In this document: positions 35,763 through 44,021 of the stretch, piece by piece
Layout of the letters: the number at the start of each line of letters is the position of its first letter
Numbering within the stretch: position 1 is the first letter of the stretch
From: a bacterium
GTDB taxonomy: Bacteria > UBP4 > UBA4092 > JAOAEQ01
NCBI GenBank assembly: GCA_026416715.1
Contig: JAOAEQ010000007.1
Coordinates: 41,658-105,657 of the forward strand
Reading direction: 5' to 3'
DNA length: 64,000 nucleotides
Translations under genes and position numbers: made by a program
The notes under the pieces: model-generated
Seen by the model: only the letters and a program-made list of their open reading frames with translations
Database searches by the model: none
Told to the model about the DNA's origin: nothing

Positions 35763-37013
35763 TTATAATACCTTAAACATGTATTTGATGATTAATAGCC
35801 ATTCATTCGGGATAAAGTAATATATCGTACTTAATATTGAACCTATTAAAATACTGCTAACAATAAGAATTTTTCCGGCATCCTGGCCGCGAAGACTACC
35901 GAGCAATTTTGGTTCACGGGATAAATATGCACTTGCAGCATACAGTTCTTCTCCAATTAAAGTATAATCACAGGCAACAATGAAGAACGGCAGTTGATAT
36001 CGTGAATCTGTTCCGGCTACCTGAATAGCGCCTGTTGAAGCACCAGTTTCCGCCAGAATAATTGATTCAGCAGCAAATGTACCTAAAAAGAAATTCGCTG
36101 CCGGTTTTTCTCGTACCATAATTCCGTCAACAGCAGCTGTAAATCCAAACTGGTCTTCCGTGACATAGAAAATATCATTCGGATTAAATGCATCCGGTCT
36201 GCCAATGTTGAGATACGCCTCCTTCACTACTTCCTGACATACAGTCATGGCAATCGAATATCGGCACGGAACGATTATTCTTGAATCGTACGCTGCGACT
36301 TTTTTCGCTAAATGGCTTAAAATATTTACACTCGCTATCGTAGAGATACTATCCATATCGTATGCACCAGTAAGGTAGAGTATCGGTTTCCCCATTTCCG
36401 TAGCACGTCCGATAGCTTCATCAACTGCTTCCAATCCGGGAATACGGCGGATAAATAGGTTCGGGTCTTTTCGAGCGCGCTGAATGAAATAGTAGATAAA
36501 GAAAAATAATAATGCGGTTAGAATAAAATTATTTAACTTATTCCATTTAAACCAGTTCTGTTCCGGAATTGCGGTTACAATGTGCGGGTGAGTATAGACG
36601 GTGGTATCATTTGCTTGACTCATCCCCAGTTGATAGTAGAGTTGTATCGGTTTATTGGTAACCGTATCTATTGAGGCTTCTGCTTCGTAAAAATGCCATT
36701 GCTTATTGAGCTTAGAAAATCCGAAATAAGCTGGTGCGTCAGATTTATATGATTCAGTAGATTTAATTTCATCTACAGGGAAGAATGGTCCGGTAGAATT
36801 CGATGAAGTTGAAATAATATATTTTACATTCTCACCATCGCTCGGGGAGATTGTCCAAAGCAAAAGGATACTTTTCCCGTCATCGTTTGGAGTATCAATT
36901 GCTTCAAATTTCTCTGGGAGAACGAGTTGAACGGGTTGCGAAATAGCAATAGAAATTAACCTCAAAAAGAATATGGTAAGGATTAGATAAAAGAATCTAT
37001 GAGTATGTTTCAT
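35763..37013 (-). CDS. membrane protein with Fn3-like extracytoplasmic part and cytoplasmic domain (DUF6754-like)
   Basis: 416 residues. A signal-anchor (about 7-27) leads to a beta-rich region resembling fibronectin type III (LLWTISPSDGENVKYIISTS). A TM (about 160-178) is followed by a cytoplasmic domain: EAIGRATEMGKPILYLTGAYD, RYSIAMTVCQEVVKEAYLNI, DQFGFTAAVDGIMVREKPAA and GASTGAIQVAGTDSRYQLPF. A last TM (about 384-403) lies near the C-terminus. From memory the cytoplasmic part resembles DUF6754, a family of unknown function; this was not checked. Its size and position suggest a core subunit of the cluster. Confidence 0.7.
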   Translation of the reverse strand: MKHTHRFFYLILTIFFLRLISIAISQPVQLVLPEKFEAIDTPNDDGKSILLLWTISPSDGENVKYIISTSSNSTGPFFPVDEIKSTESYKSDAPAYFGFSKLNKQWHFYEAEASIDTVTNKPIQLYYQLGMSQANDTTVYTHPHIVTAIPEQNWFKWNKLNNFILTALLFFFIYYFIQRARKDPNLFIRRIPGLEAVDEAIGRATEMGKPILYLTGAYDMDSISTIASVNILSHLAKKVAAYDSRIIVPCRYSIAMTVCQEVVKEAYLNIGRPDAFNPNDIFYVTEDQFGFTAAVDGIMVREKPAANFFLGTFAAESIILAETGASTGAIQVAGTDSRYQLPFFIVACDYTLIGEELYAASAYLSREPKLLGSLRGQDAGKILIVSSILIGSILSTIYYFIPNEWLLIIKYMFKVL

Positions 37014-37034
37014 TCAAAATTCTAGGTTCTGGAT

Positions 37035-38165
37035 TTATCCTTCAATAATTTCTACATTAGCTCGAGGTAATACGATACGTTGTCCATCCAGAAGTTCAAC
37101 CTCAAGAACCCGTACCTTTGCTTCCGTTTCGATTTGCTGTAATTCTGGTGGTAATGCGATAATTTTGCCGATTTTCCCAAAGTAGGGTTCGCGTATCACC
37201 CGAATTTGGTCGCCAATTTTAATGCCAGTACTTTGTGAAAAATCAATATTTTTTACCATACTACCCTCAGTTTTTGCAAGAGAAATTATTATTTCTGGTC
37301 GCATAACCCCAGCTCGGATTTGTGTTCTACCACTGATTGACGCTCGTTTCCCTTGATGTGATTTCAATAACTCAAATGTGCGCTGTGCCATCGAAATCTT
37401 GCCAAATCCTTCGGTAATAATTAACGTTGCGGTTACATCTTCATCTCCGGTAATCGCTACCCCGAGTTCATATCCTAACCATTCTTTAAGATCCTGCGCA
37501 TTAATACCACCGAGAATAATTCCGGTTACACCAAACTCAATTGCCTTCTTTAACGTTTTACCATCAATAAAGGAACCGCCAACAATAATTTTTCCTTGGA
37601 GCTCAGGATGAAGTTTATCGATTGTAAGTGGTTCATCAGGTGAGTTAACTACTGTTTGGAGAATGCCAGCTCGTTCACCGCCGATACCAAAAATCCCTTG
37701 GATAAAAGTTGCTTCAGTAACAATTTCTGCGCCTAAGCCCGGTATGATTTCTTTCACTTCTCCATCCAGATACGATAAGAGTTCAACGTGTCGTGGTGGT
37801 TTCCGTAAAAGAACCTGGCCAGTAATATGCGAAATACTCTCGACAGTACCCGTTATTGGCGATTTAACGGTGGTTTTAAACCATTTAATAATCGGTTTGT
37901 TTTCCGCTATCGGTTCTCCTTCCTGAACAGAGTCACCTTCTTTTTTGAGCATATATTCGTGGATATCTTCCGGTGCAATACTCAACTGGTTAACAACGTT
38001 AACCGCAAGGACTTCATTCGGCAGCTCGGTTCGGGCAATAATTGTTTCCGCCTTAACTATATCTCCAGGTTTAACTAATACTTCTCCAGGTATCGGTAGC
38101 GTGCGAGTTTTCGTTACCACGGTTCGTTCCATTACTTGTAAACCGGGGGTATATGCATGTGCCAT
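37035..38165 (-). CDS. barrel-sandwich/KOW-like soluble protein of the GlmL-linked cluster
   Basis: 376 residues, no signal peptide. Two segments resemble biotinyl/lipoyl-type hairpins without the modified lysine: LPIPGEVLVKPGDIVKAET near residue 23 and VKSPITGTVESISHITGQV near residue 95. A middle alpha/beta part (GIILGGINAQDLKEWLG; VTATLIITEGFGKISMA) looks Rossmann-like. The C-terminus has IRVIREPYFGKIGKIIALPP followed by beta strands, as in KOW/SH3 barrels. RnfC and glycine reductase-type proteins share sandwich hairpins, but I do not assign it to either. It probably couples the GlmL-like protein to the membrane part. Confidence 0.65.
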   Translation of the reverse strand: MAHAYTPGLQVMERTVVTKTRTLPIPGEVLVKPGDIVKAETIIARTELPNEVLAVNVVNQLSIAPEDIHEYMLKKEGDSVQEGEPIAENKPIIKWFKTTVKSPITGTVESISHITGQVLLRKPPRHVELLSYLDGEVKEIIPGLGAEIVTEATFIQGIFGIGGERAGILQTVVNSPDEPLTIDKLHPELQGKIIVGGSFIDGKTLKKAIEFGVTGIILGGINAQDLKEWLGYELGVAITGDEDVTATLIITEGFGKISMAQRTFELLKSHQGKRASISGRTQIRAGVMRPEIIISLAKTEGSMVKNIDFSQSTGIKIGDQIRVIREPYFGKIGKIIALPPELQQIETEAKVRVLEVELLDGQRIVLPRANVEIIEG

Positions 38166-38267
38166 AATTATTACCTAGCTTCTCATTTTTATCTCTCTGC
38201 TGCGATTATGAATTTCTGATTTACCTATTATTGAATTTTATTCATTCGTATTTATGTTTTTAAAATT

Positions 38268-38663
38268 TTAATATTTCGGATAAACATTTAACGCTTGATT
38301 CCATTTCGTCAGTTGTTCCTGTCGTTCTTTATGGTCAGAAGATAATTTTAACGGACGCCCTCGTGTATCAATCACAATACCGACAACGCCGCCAGTAACT
38401 TTCTGGATGACCGTTTTACCAGAACCTTCACCGACGTTAAATCCTCGCATCGGCCGCACTTCGATAGTTGCTGATTTCTCTAACGGTAGCGGATGCAAAA
38501 CTATTTCACCCGGTGGTAGCCGATGCTCTATAATGTTTCCATCGTCGAAAGTGAGTTTATACTCGACACAGTCCTGTCCAGATTTCCCTTCGCCACTAAC
38601 CGCAATGCACGTCCCTAAATTTATCAAACAATCTTTTTCAAACTTCTGTAGCGGCAGTGTCAT
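38268..38663 (-). CDS. small domain protein overlapping the GlmL-like gene (possible frameshifted C-terminal extension)
   Basis: 131 residues, beta-rich: FEKDCLINLGTCIAVSGEG, VEYKLTFDDGNIIEHRLPPG, ATIEVRPMRGFNVGEGSGKT. The first 26 bases overlap the 3' end of the GlmL-like gene in the +1 frame, and the best Shine-Dalgarno (AGGAG) is 15-17 bases away. Reading through with a +1 shift at GTT-T-GA would join ...NDTAATEV directly to EKDCLINLG. It may be a separate coupled gene, a C-terminal domain joined by frameshifting, or a gene broken by an indel. The function is unknown. Confidence 0.6.
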   Translation of the reverse strand: MTLPLQKFEKDCLINLGTCIAVSGEGKSGQDCVEYKLTFDDGNIIEHRLPPGEIVLHPLPLEKSATIEVRPMRGFNVGEGSGKTVIQKVTGGVVGIVIDTRGRPLKLSSDHKERQEQLTKWNQALNVYPKY

Positions 38664-40062
38664 TCACACTCGCTAACACTCCTAAATGTGGCATCATAAA
38701 GATACTATCAACAGCTAATCGCGTGACCCCTTCTGGTTGAAAGGCATCTATCATCATTAACATCGATTGTACCCGACGCGGTGCATGAGATAACACGCCG
38801 CCACTGCCGATTAGCAGATGCAAATCCAGCATATTAATTAACGTTTGTCCGGATTCGGTTTGCTTGAATGAATCAGCAATTGACCGTTCTTGTTGAACTC
38901 CTTTTAATCCAACCGCTAACGATTTATGTTGTTCAAAAGCGAGCCGAAGTGCTTCGCGAGATATCGCTTGTTCGATAATCAGTTCTTTTAATGATTGCGG
39001 GATAGTCGTCGGCCGAATCATTTTATTTTTTATCCGGTTACGCAAGTCTTCAGGGTCGATGTCAAAGGGTAACCAACGAAGAATATTATCGAGCCCAGCT
39101 TCAGCGAGAACATTAGAGATACTATAACTCATTCCAAGATTAGCGCTTACGGTTCGATTGAATATTTTTTGGAATACCGAAAAGACATCCGTAGTCGCTC
39201 CACCGATATCAACGCCGATAACGTTTATATTTTCTTTCTTGGCAACGGTTTCGATAAGATTGCCAACCGCAGCCGGAGTCGGCATAATTGGAACCTCAAC
39301 CCATTCTTTGAGTTTTCCATATCCCGGTGCTTGAGCCATAACATGTTCCATAAACAACTCTTGGATTTTTTGGCGCGCAGGAAAAAGATTTTCTACCTCC
39401 AATTGCGGTCGAATATTATCGGTTATAACCAGGTCAACAATTTTGCCTAATACTCGTTCAACTTCCGGTCGTGCATCTTTATTGCCGGCGTAAATTATTG
39501 GAAGTCGGAAGGTATGTCCAAGTCGTGGTTTCGGATTCGCTGCTGCAATATATTCCGCTAGTTCAACGACATGGGCAATAGTTCCTCCATCAGTTCCGCC
39601 GGATAACAAAATCATATCCGGCCGGAATCCGCGGATACGTTCGATTTTCTGATGCGGGAGTCGTCCATCATTTGACGCAAGTACATCCATAACAATTGCA
39701 CCTGCACCAAGCGCAGCACGTTGTGCGCTTTCCGCTGTCATTGTTTTGACCGCACCAGCCACTAACATCTGCAATCCGCCACCAGCACTCGAAGTAGAAA
39801 TGTATATATCGACACCAATGTTTCCTTGTGCAGGATGAATTATCTTTTCTCCGTCAAGGATTTTGCGACCTGAAAGCTCTTCAACTTCAGCAATTGCATT
39901 TAAAACACCGCGGGTCACATCATTGAATGGCGCTTCAACCGTAGTCGGCGCTTCACCACGATACGTCTGCCGGTACTCACCATTCTTTTTTTCAATCAGA
40001 ATCGCTTTAGTCGTTGTACTGCCACAATCAGTAGCGATGATAACATTTAGATTCTCATACAT
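38638..40062 (-). CDS. GlmL/MutL-family ASKHA ATPase-like protein
   Basis: 474 residues. The phosphate-1 loop ATDCGSTTTKAILIEK is at the N-terminus and the second, IGVDIGGATTDVFSV, near residue 275, giving the actin/Hsp70-like fold of the GlmL (glutamate mutase accessory) family. ISTSSAGGGLQMLVAG and LIGSGGVLSHAPRRVQ are family motifs. GlmL normally lies beside the B12 mutase genes glmS and glmE; neither is here. The neighbours are membrane proteins, so this is probably a paralogue with a different partner. It stops at TGA 38638 in a +1-shift-prone context. Confidence 0.85.
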   Translation of the reverse strand: MYENLNVIIATDCGSTTTKAILIEKKNGEYRQTYRGEAPTTVEAPFNDVTRGVLNAIAEVEELSGRKILDGEKIIHPAQGNIGVDIYISTSSAGGGLQMLVAGAVKTMTAESAQRAALGAGAIVMDVLASNDGRLPHQKIERIRGFRPDMILLSGGTDGGTIAHVVELAEYIAAANPKPRLGHTFRLPIIYAGNKDARPEVERVLGKIVDLVITDNIRPQLEVENLFPARQKIQELFMEHVMAQAPGYGKLKEWVEVPIMPTPAAVGNLIETVAKKENINVIGVDIGGATTDVFSVFQKIFNRTVSANLGMSYSISNVLAEAGLDNILRWLPFDIDPEDLRNRIKNKMIRPTTIPQSLKELIIEQAISREALRLAFEQHKSLAVGLKGVQQERSIADSFKQTESGQTLINMLDLHLLIGSGGVLSHAPRRVQSMLMMIDAFQPEGVTRLAVDSIFMMPHLGVLASVNDTAATEV

Positions 40063-40130
40063 AACGTTACCGATATTAATACATTGAATTGGATTCTATC
40101 CAATTAATGAATGTTCATTTGAATCAATGC

Positions 40131-40517
40131 CTATTCGGAAGCATCAGCTTGTACTGCTTGTTCGATTCGCTGAATGAAAAGTTCTATTCCATCCCGATGT
40201 TCAAGAATTTCGATAATTTTCTGATAATCTTCCTGTTTAAAAAACGGGCTTAAAAACGGCTCGATAACTATTAACGCTTGACTCCCGATAAAGTTTAACG
40301 GGGTCATAGATTGCAGCGCGATAATAGCAGGTGCTGCTAGCCGACGTTTGACAATAAACTCTGCCGCTTTATCCAAAATCGCATAATCCTTATCTGCTGG
40401 TAATGGCTCCTGTTGAACAGCAAACGCCTGTTTGAACTTCCGTTTTATCTTATACCATCTGTTCGATTCCATTTTATCATCAATTGTGGATTTTAGATGT
40501 TGACTTGTGTTTGACAT
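40131..40517 (-). CDS. hypothetical helical protein of the GlmL-linked cluster
   Basis: I do not recognise this 128-residue protein. It is mostly helical: a basic start (RWYKIKRKFKQAFAV), KAAEFIVKRRLAAPAII, a weakly hydrophobic stretch LNFIGSQALIVIEPFL and an acidic C-terminus (IELFIQRIEQAVQAD). There is no signal peptide, so it is probably a cytoplasmic or membrane-associated subunit. It lies 6 bases after the PH-like gene and 68 bases ahead of the GlmL-like gene. The ATG at codon 16 is an alternative start. Confidence 0.6.
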   Translation of the reverse strand: MSNTSQHLKSTIDDKMESNRWYKIKRKFKQAFAVQQEPLPADKDYAILDKAAEFIVKRRLAAPAIIALQSMTPLNFIGSQALIVIEPFLSPFFKQEDYQKIIEILEHRDGIELFIQRIEQAVQADASE

Positions 40518-40523
40518 TTGGAT

Positions 40524-40967
40524 CTAGTCAGAAGTAAAATCTGCGTTTTGTACTCTAGCTTTTATATACTCGATGATTACCTCTTTATCTTTACCCAGCA
40601 GAACGAAATGCCCGCGAAAGGTATCCAGCCAATGCGGACGAGAAAATGGAGATAATTGTACCCCAGTTTTACAGATATAGTAACTTTTAAACTCGCTCCA
40701 TTTTCGTAGCGTTGTTCTTCCAAGAAAAGTTATCTGAATTCCATCGTTATTAATCCGATATTCTGTTGGGAAAAAATACCGTAGTAACGAACTGATTAAA
40801 ACTACGAACGATACTCCAGTTAAAAAAGGTTCTTTGAAACTCGATTGAACAATACCGATAACAATAATTAAAAACAAAACTAATGCTACTGATTTAACCC
40901 AGTGCTCTTTAAACGGATGCACTTTCCAGACGAGCGGTAAATTTTCTAAATCAACCACAGAGGCCAC
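40524..40967 (-). CDS. two-TM membrane protein with PH-like domain; first gene of the GlmL-linked cluster
   Basis: 147 residues. Two hydrophobic segments (about 27-43 and 50-65: SVALVLFLIIVIGIV; GVSFVVLISSLL) are followed by a beta-rich part (YRINNDGIQITFLGRTTLRK, YYICKTGVQLSPF, HFVLLGKDKEVIIEYI) with the layout of bacterial PH-type domains. The start GTG at 40967 and codons 1-5 fall inside an ACCACAGAG-type repeat, and no ATG is available, so the N-terminus is uncertain. A GTG at codon 4 is the alternative. It opens the run of nine genes. Confidence 0.6.
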   Translation of the reverse strand: MASVVDLENLPLVWKVHPFKEHWVKSVALVLFLIIVIGIVQSSFKEPFLTGVSFVVLISSLLRYFFPTEYRINNDGIQITFLGRTTLRKWSEFKSYYICKTGVQLSPFSRPHWLDTFRGHFVLLGKDKEVIIEYIKARVQNADFTSD

Positions 40968-40976
40968 AGAGTTTAA
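40953..40976. repeat. ACCACAGAG-type tandem element overlapping a gene start
   Basis: The plus strand reads AACCACAG then AGGCCACAGAG, two copies of CCACAGAG 11 bases apart, followed by TTTAA. The same core occurs at 1604-1677 and 13503-13583. On the minus strand it supplies the GTG start and first codons (ASVV) of the PH-like gene. Confidence 0.5.
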
Positions 40977-41095
40977 CGATAAAATTAAACGCCTAAATAT
41001 ACTTTAAGAGTAAATATTTTATCATAAGTAGACAAGGATTGAAAACATAAAAAATTTATTCTGAAAAGATTTTATTAAATTGAATAATGGAGTGA

Positions 41096-41158
41096 AACCA
41101 GTGAGGCTTTGACCCACACTGGTTCTCCTCCAGTATAGATTCTATCTCCGAATAGAAT
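41096..41158. other. intergenic region with two small hairpins downstream of the UroD-family gene
   Basis: The 263-base gap between the UroD-family stop and the PH-like gene holds AACCAGTG/CACTGGTT (41096-41103 with 41117-41124) and ATTCTAT/ATAGAAT (41139-41145 with 41152-41158). On the minus strand the first is followed by only a few T residues. Either may end the UroD-family transcript. Nothing else is recognised here. Confidence 0.35.
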
Positions 41159-41230
41159 AGCCAAGAATGTCTAACTATAATAAAATCAGTAGATTATATT
41201 TAAGAGAATTTTAAAAATAGTGGGTTTGGG

Positions 41231-42328
41231 TTAGCTGTAAGGATAGAATCCAGATTTCCAGCCTTCATCAAGCATGGTTAAGTAGTTTTGCACTGGGATA
41301 TAGTTTGCAACACTATTGCCCGTTCCGAACGCATATCCGCCACCAGGTGCACAATTTCGGAGAATGTTGCGGACATACTTGCGAATCTTCGGTTCATCCG
41401 CTTGGCAAAGAAAATCAACATCAACTCCGCCAAGAATACTGATTCGGTGGCCATATTTCTTTTTCGCTTCGGTAACCGGCATAATTGCATCTTCAAATGA
41501 ATGTTTGCCATCAAATCCGAGGGAAATAATATCATCCATAACTGTATCTAAATTTCCGCAAGAATGAAGTAAAATCGGTTTTTCTTTAGCGTGGCAGATA
41601 TCAATCAGTTTCTTATGCCAGGGGAAAACATATTTTCGTAACATTTCCGGCGAAATCATCGTACCATGTTTATGCCCCATATCGTCTCCGATGAAAAACA
41701 TTCCGACATGGTCGAAATCCGCCATCGTTTGATATAAACTCACAAAGAAATTCCCAATTTTATCAAAAAGCGATTGGATGAGTGGTTCATCATCGTAAAG
41801 CAGATAGGAGAATTTCGTATATCCGGTTAACCACATAACGTATTCGAGGATTCCGGACGTTTGCCCGATAATTCCCATTCCTTCCGGCAGGAATTGCATG
41901 ATTTTTTCGAAACTCGAATAATCAACCGATTCCGGTTTAGGCCAGGGATAGTTCTCGAAATCTTGCCAGTTTGCAATCATCCCGTTTTCTTCATCGATAT
42001 AAAATCGGTCGGATTTAGCGAGTTCTGCAGTATTCTGGGTATGAATTCGTGCGAATTCCATCGTAAATTGCGGGCTAAGATGGACATAATCGAAACCGGT
42101 TATATAGCGGAACTCTACATTCTTTTTTAGCCAGTTCAATTCAGCAACAGTATCTCCCGGTTGCGGGATAGGAATAGGTTCTCCCAGAATCGTTTCGATT
42201 ATTTCTATATCCGCAAACAATTCAATAAACGGAACTCGGTCAGGTTCACCTTGCCGAAAAACCGCTTTTTTTAACCGATTAAAATCTGGATTTGGTTGTA
42301 TAGAAAGCATAAGGTTTTTCCACGACAA
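41231..42328 (-). CDS. uroporphyrinogen decarboxylase-family protein, probable corrinoid methyltransferase type
   Basis: A 365-residue TIM barrel. FIGDDMGHKHGTMISPEML, ILLHSCGNLDTVMDDI (H-S-C, zinc-binding in the MtaA/MtbA branch) and GRISILGGVDVD-like sequence (HRISILGGVDVDFL) mark the UroD superfamily. The N-terminal R-x-R-F substrate motif of true HemE is absent; instead it opens RQGEPDRVPFIELF, as in the methyltransferase-like branch. No haem genes or corrinoid proteins are adjacent, so methyl transfer to coenzyme M or folate-type carriers is inference. The ORF ends before two hairpins. Confidence 0.82.
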   Translation of the reverse strand: MSWKNLMLSIQPNPDFNRLKKAVFRQGEPDRVPFIELFADIEIIETILGEPIPIPQPGDTVAELNWLKKNVEFRYITGFDYVHLSPQFTMEFARIHTQNTAELAKSDRFYIDEENGMIANWQDFENYPWPKPESVDYSSFEKIMQFLPEGMGIIGQTSGILEYVMWLTGYTKFSYLLYDDEPLIQSLFDKIGNFFVSLYQTMADFDHVGMFFIGDDMGHKHGTMISPEMLRKYVFPWHKKLIDICHAKEKPILLHSCGNLDTVMDDIISLGFDGKHSFEDAIMPVTEAKKKYGHRISILGGVDVDFLCQADEPKIRKYVRNILRNCAPGGGYAFGTGNSVANYIPVQNYLTMLDEGWKSGFYPYS

Positions 42329-42394
42329 TTATGAAATTTAAGAAAGTAATAATTTATTTGATTAAACCTATATGGGGTATGATAAACCTCCTTT

Positions 42395-43792
42395 CTACTT
42401 TTTAGGCAGATGGATTGCTTGATTGTGGACATCATGAGCAGATTCGCTAATCGCTTCTGCGAACGTCGGATGCGTATGAATTAATCTACTGAGGTCGGTT
42501 GCAGTCGCATTAAGCTGCATAGCTAATGCCGTTTCGTGAATCAATTCAGTAGCGTGCGCGCTGCAAATATGGACGCCCAGAATTTTATCCGAAGTCGCAT
42601 CTGCAATGATTTTCACTAGTCCATCAATTTCATTAACCGCATGCGCTTTTCCGAGTGCGCGCAATGGGAATCTACCGATTTTTACCTGATACCCTTGTTC
42701 TATCGCTTCTTTTTCCGTTAAACCGACTCTACCGATTTCCGGATTAGTGAATATTCCCCATGGAGTAACGCGATAATCCATCGTTCGATGCCCGCCGATA
42801 GCATTTTCCGCAGCAACGATCCCTTCCCTAGACGCTATATGCGCTAACATTAGTTTTCCAATAACATCGCCGATAGCATAGATTCCTGGAATATTCGTTT
42901 CCATTTTATCGTTAACAATAATCGCACCTTTTTCGTTCTGCTGAATTCCAAGTTCCGCGAGTCCGAGATTATCCACATTAACTTTTCGACCGACGCTAAC
43001 GAGGATTTTTTCGACTTCAATCGTTATGCCGTTCGATAATTGCACTCGCAATAGGCCATTTTCTAGTTTAGTGAATGTGCTAACTTGGGTGGCAGTGAAT
43101 AAAGGAATTTTCCTTTTTTGAAACTGCCGTTCGATAAGCTGACTGATTTCCTCATCTTCATTTGGTAATGGGCGTGGCATCAATTCGACAGCAGTTATTT
43201 GGACGCCTAATGTCTGGAAAAGAAACGCAAATTCGCAACCGATAACTCCTGCGCCGACAATCAACATGCTTTTTGGCAATCCAGAAAAATTTAATGCAAT
43301 ATCGCTAGAGATAATATTATTTCCATCAAGGGTGAGATTCGGCAAATCAGCTGGGCGAGAACCGGTCGCAATGATAATGTTATCAGTAGTAATTTGGGTA
43401 ATTGTTCCGTCGGGTAGGGTGATTTGAATTTGATGCGGATTGAGTAGTTTCCCAGTTCCTTTAATTAACTCAATCTGATAACTTTTAAATAACGATTTAA
43501 TCCCGCCAACGTTAATCGCGACGACTTTGTTTTTCCGTGCTAACATTTTCGCATAATTCGGACGGACAATACCTTGGATTTCAATACCTAATTCATCCGC
43601 TTGGTGCAGTTTATCCAGCAATTGCGTTGTCGCTATCAGAGTTTTGGTTGGAATACAACCCCGATTAAGACACGTTCCACCAACTTCATCTTGTTCGATA
43701 ACGCAGACTTTTGCACCTAGTTGTGCTGCACGAATCGCTGCGACATACCCTCCAGGACCACAACCGATAATAACTATTTTATAATCGTTCAT
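42395..43792 (-). CDS. lpdA: dihydrolipoyl dehydrogenase
   Basis: A 465-residue FAD-dependent pyridine nucleotide-disulfide oxidoreductase that reoxidises lipoamide in 2-oxoacid dehydrogenases or the glycine cleavage system. It has the FAD loop GCGPGGYVAAIRAA, redox pair C41-x4-C46 in GGTCLNRGCIPTK, NAD loop GAGVIGCEFAF, IYAIGDVIGKLMLAHIA near the flavin, and the C-terminal HTHPTFAEA that supplies the active-site His-Glu pair. No E1/E2 genes are nearby. It is divergent from the Na/Pi gene. Confidence 0.95.
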   Translation of the reverse strand: MNDYKIVIIGCGPGGYVAAIRAAQLGAKVCVIEQDEVGGTCLNRGCIPTKTLIATTQLLDKLHQADELGIEIQGIVRPNYAKMLARKNKVVAINVGGIKSLFKSYQIELIKGTGKLLNPHQIQITLPDGTITQITTDNIIIATGSRPADLPNLTLDGNNIISSDIALNFSGLPKSMLIVGAGVIGCEFAFLFQTLGVQITAVELMPRPLPNEDEEISQLIERQFQKRKIPLFTATQVSTFTKLENGLLRVQLSNGITIEVEKILVSVGRKVNVDNLGLAELGIQQNEKGAIIVNDKMETNIPGIYAIGDVIGKLMLAHIASREGIVAAENAIGGHRTMDYRVTPWGIFTNPEIGRVGLTEKEAIEQGYQVKIGRFPLRALGKAHAVNEIDGLVKIIADATSDKILGVHICSAHATELIHETALAMQLNATATDLSRLIHTHPTFAEAISESAHDVHNQAIHLPKK

Positions 43793-43955
43793 AAGTCAAC
43801 CTAAAAATATTCTTAATTGAAAACTAAAATAGATAAAATAATCTTATTGGTTTTTTAGTTGTCCGCTATTTCTTTGAAATTAAATATTATTTAAATATCA
43901 TAATCTATATTATTATATTTTTTCTACTAGTATATTTTTCCTCCGATGACTTGAT

Positions 43956-43984
43956 TTGCAATTAATTCAACTCCTGCGTATAAT
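43956..43984 (+). promoter_or_regulatory. sigma-70-type promoter for the Na/Pi cotransporter gene
   Basis: TTGCAA (43956-43961), 17-base spacer and a perfect TATAAT (43979-43984) end 37 bases before the ATG. The rest of the AT-rich 229-base divergent region shows nothing certain. Confidence 0.55.
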
Positions 43985-44021
43985 TTTATATACTTTATAA
44001 TGATAATGCGAAAGGGATTGA

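Noticed and set aside
38638..40062. Reading the GlmL-like gene as part of a glutamate mutase operon.
   Set aside because: No glmS or glmE homologue is in the window; all neighbours are membrane or unknown proteins.
41075..41119. A 14-codon minus-strand ORF starting GTG 41119 with GGAGGAG upstream.
   Set aside because: It is very short, has no recognisable motif or partner enzyme, and overlaps a hairpin; the ribosome site could be chance.
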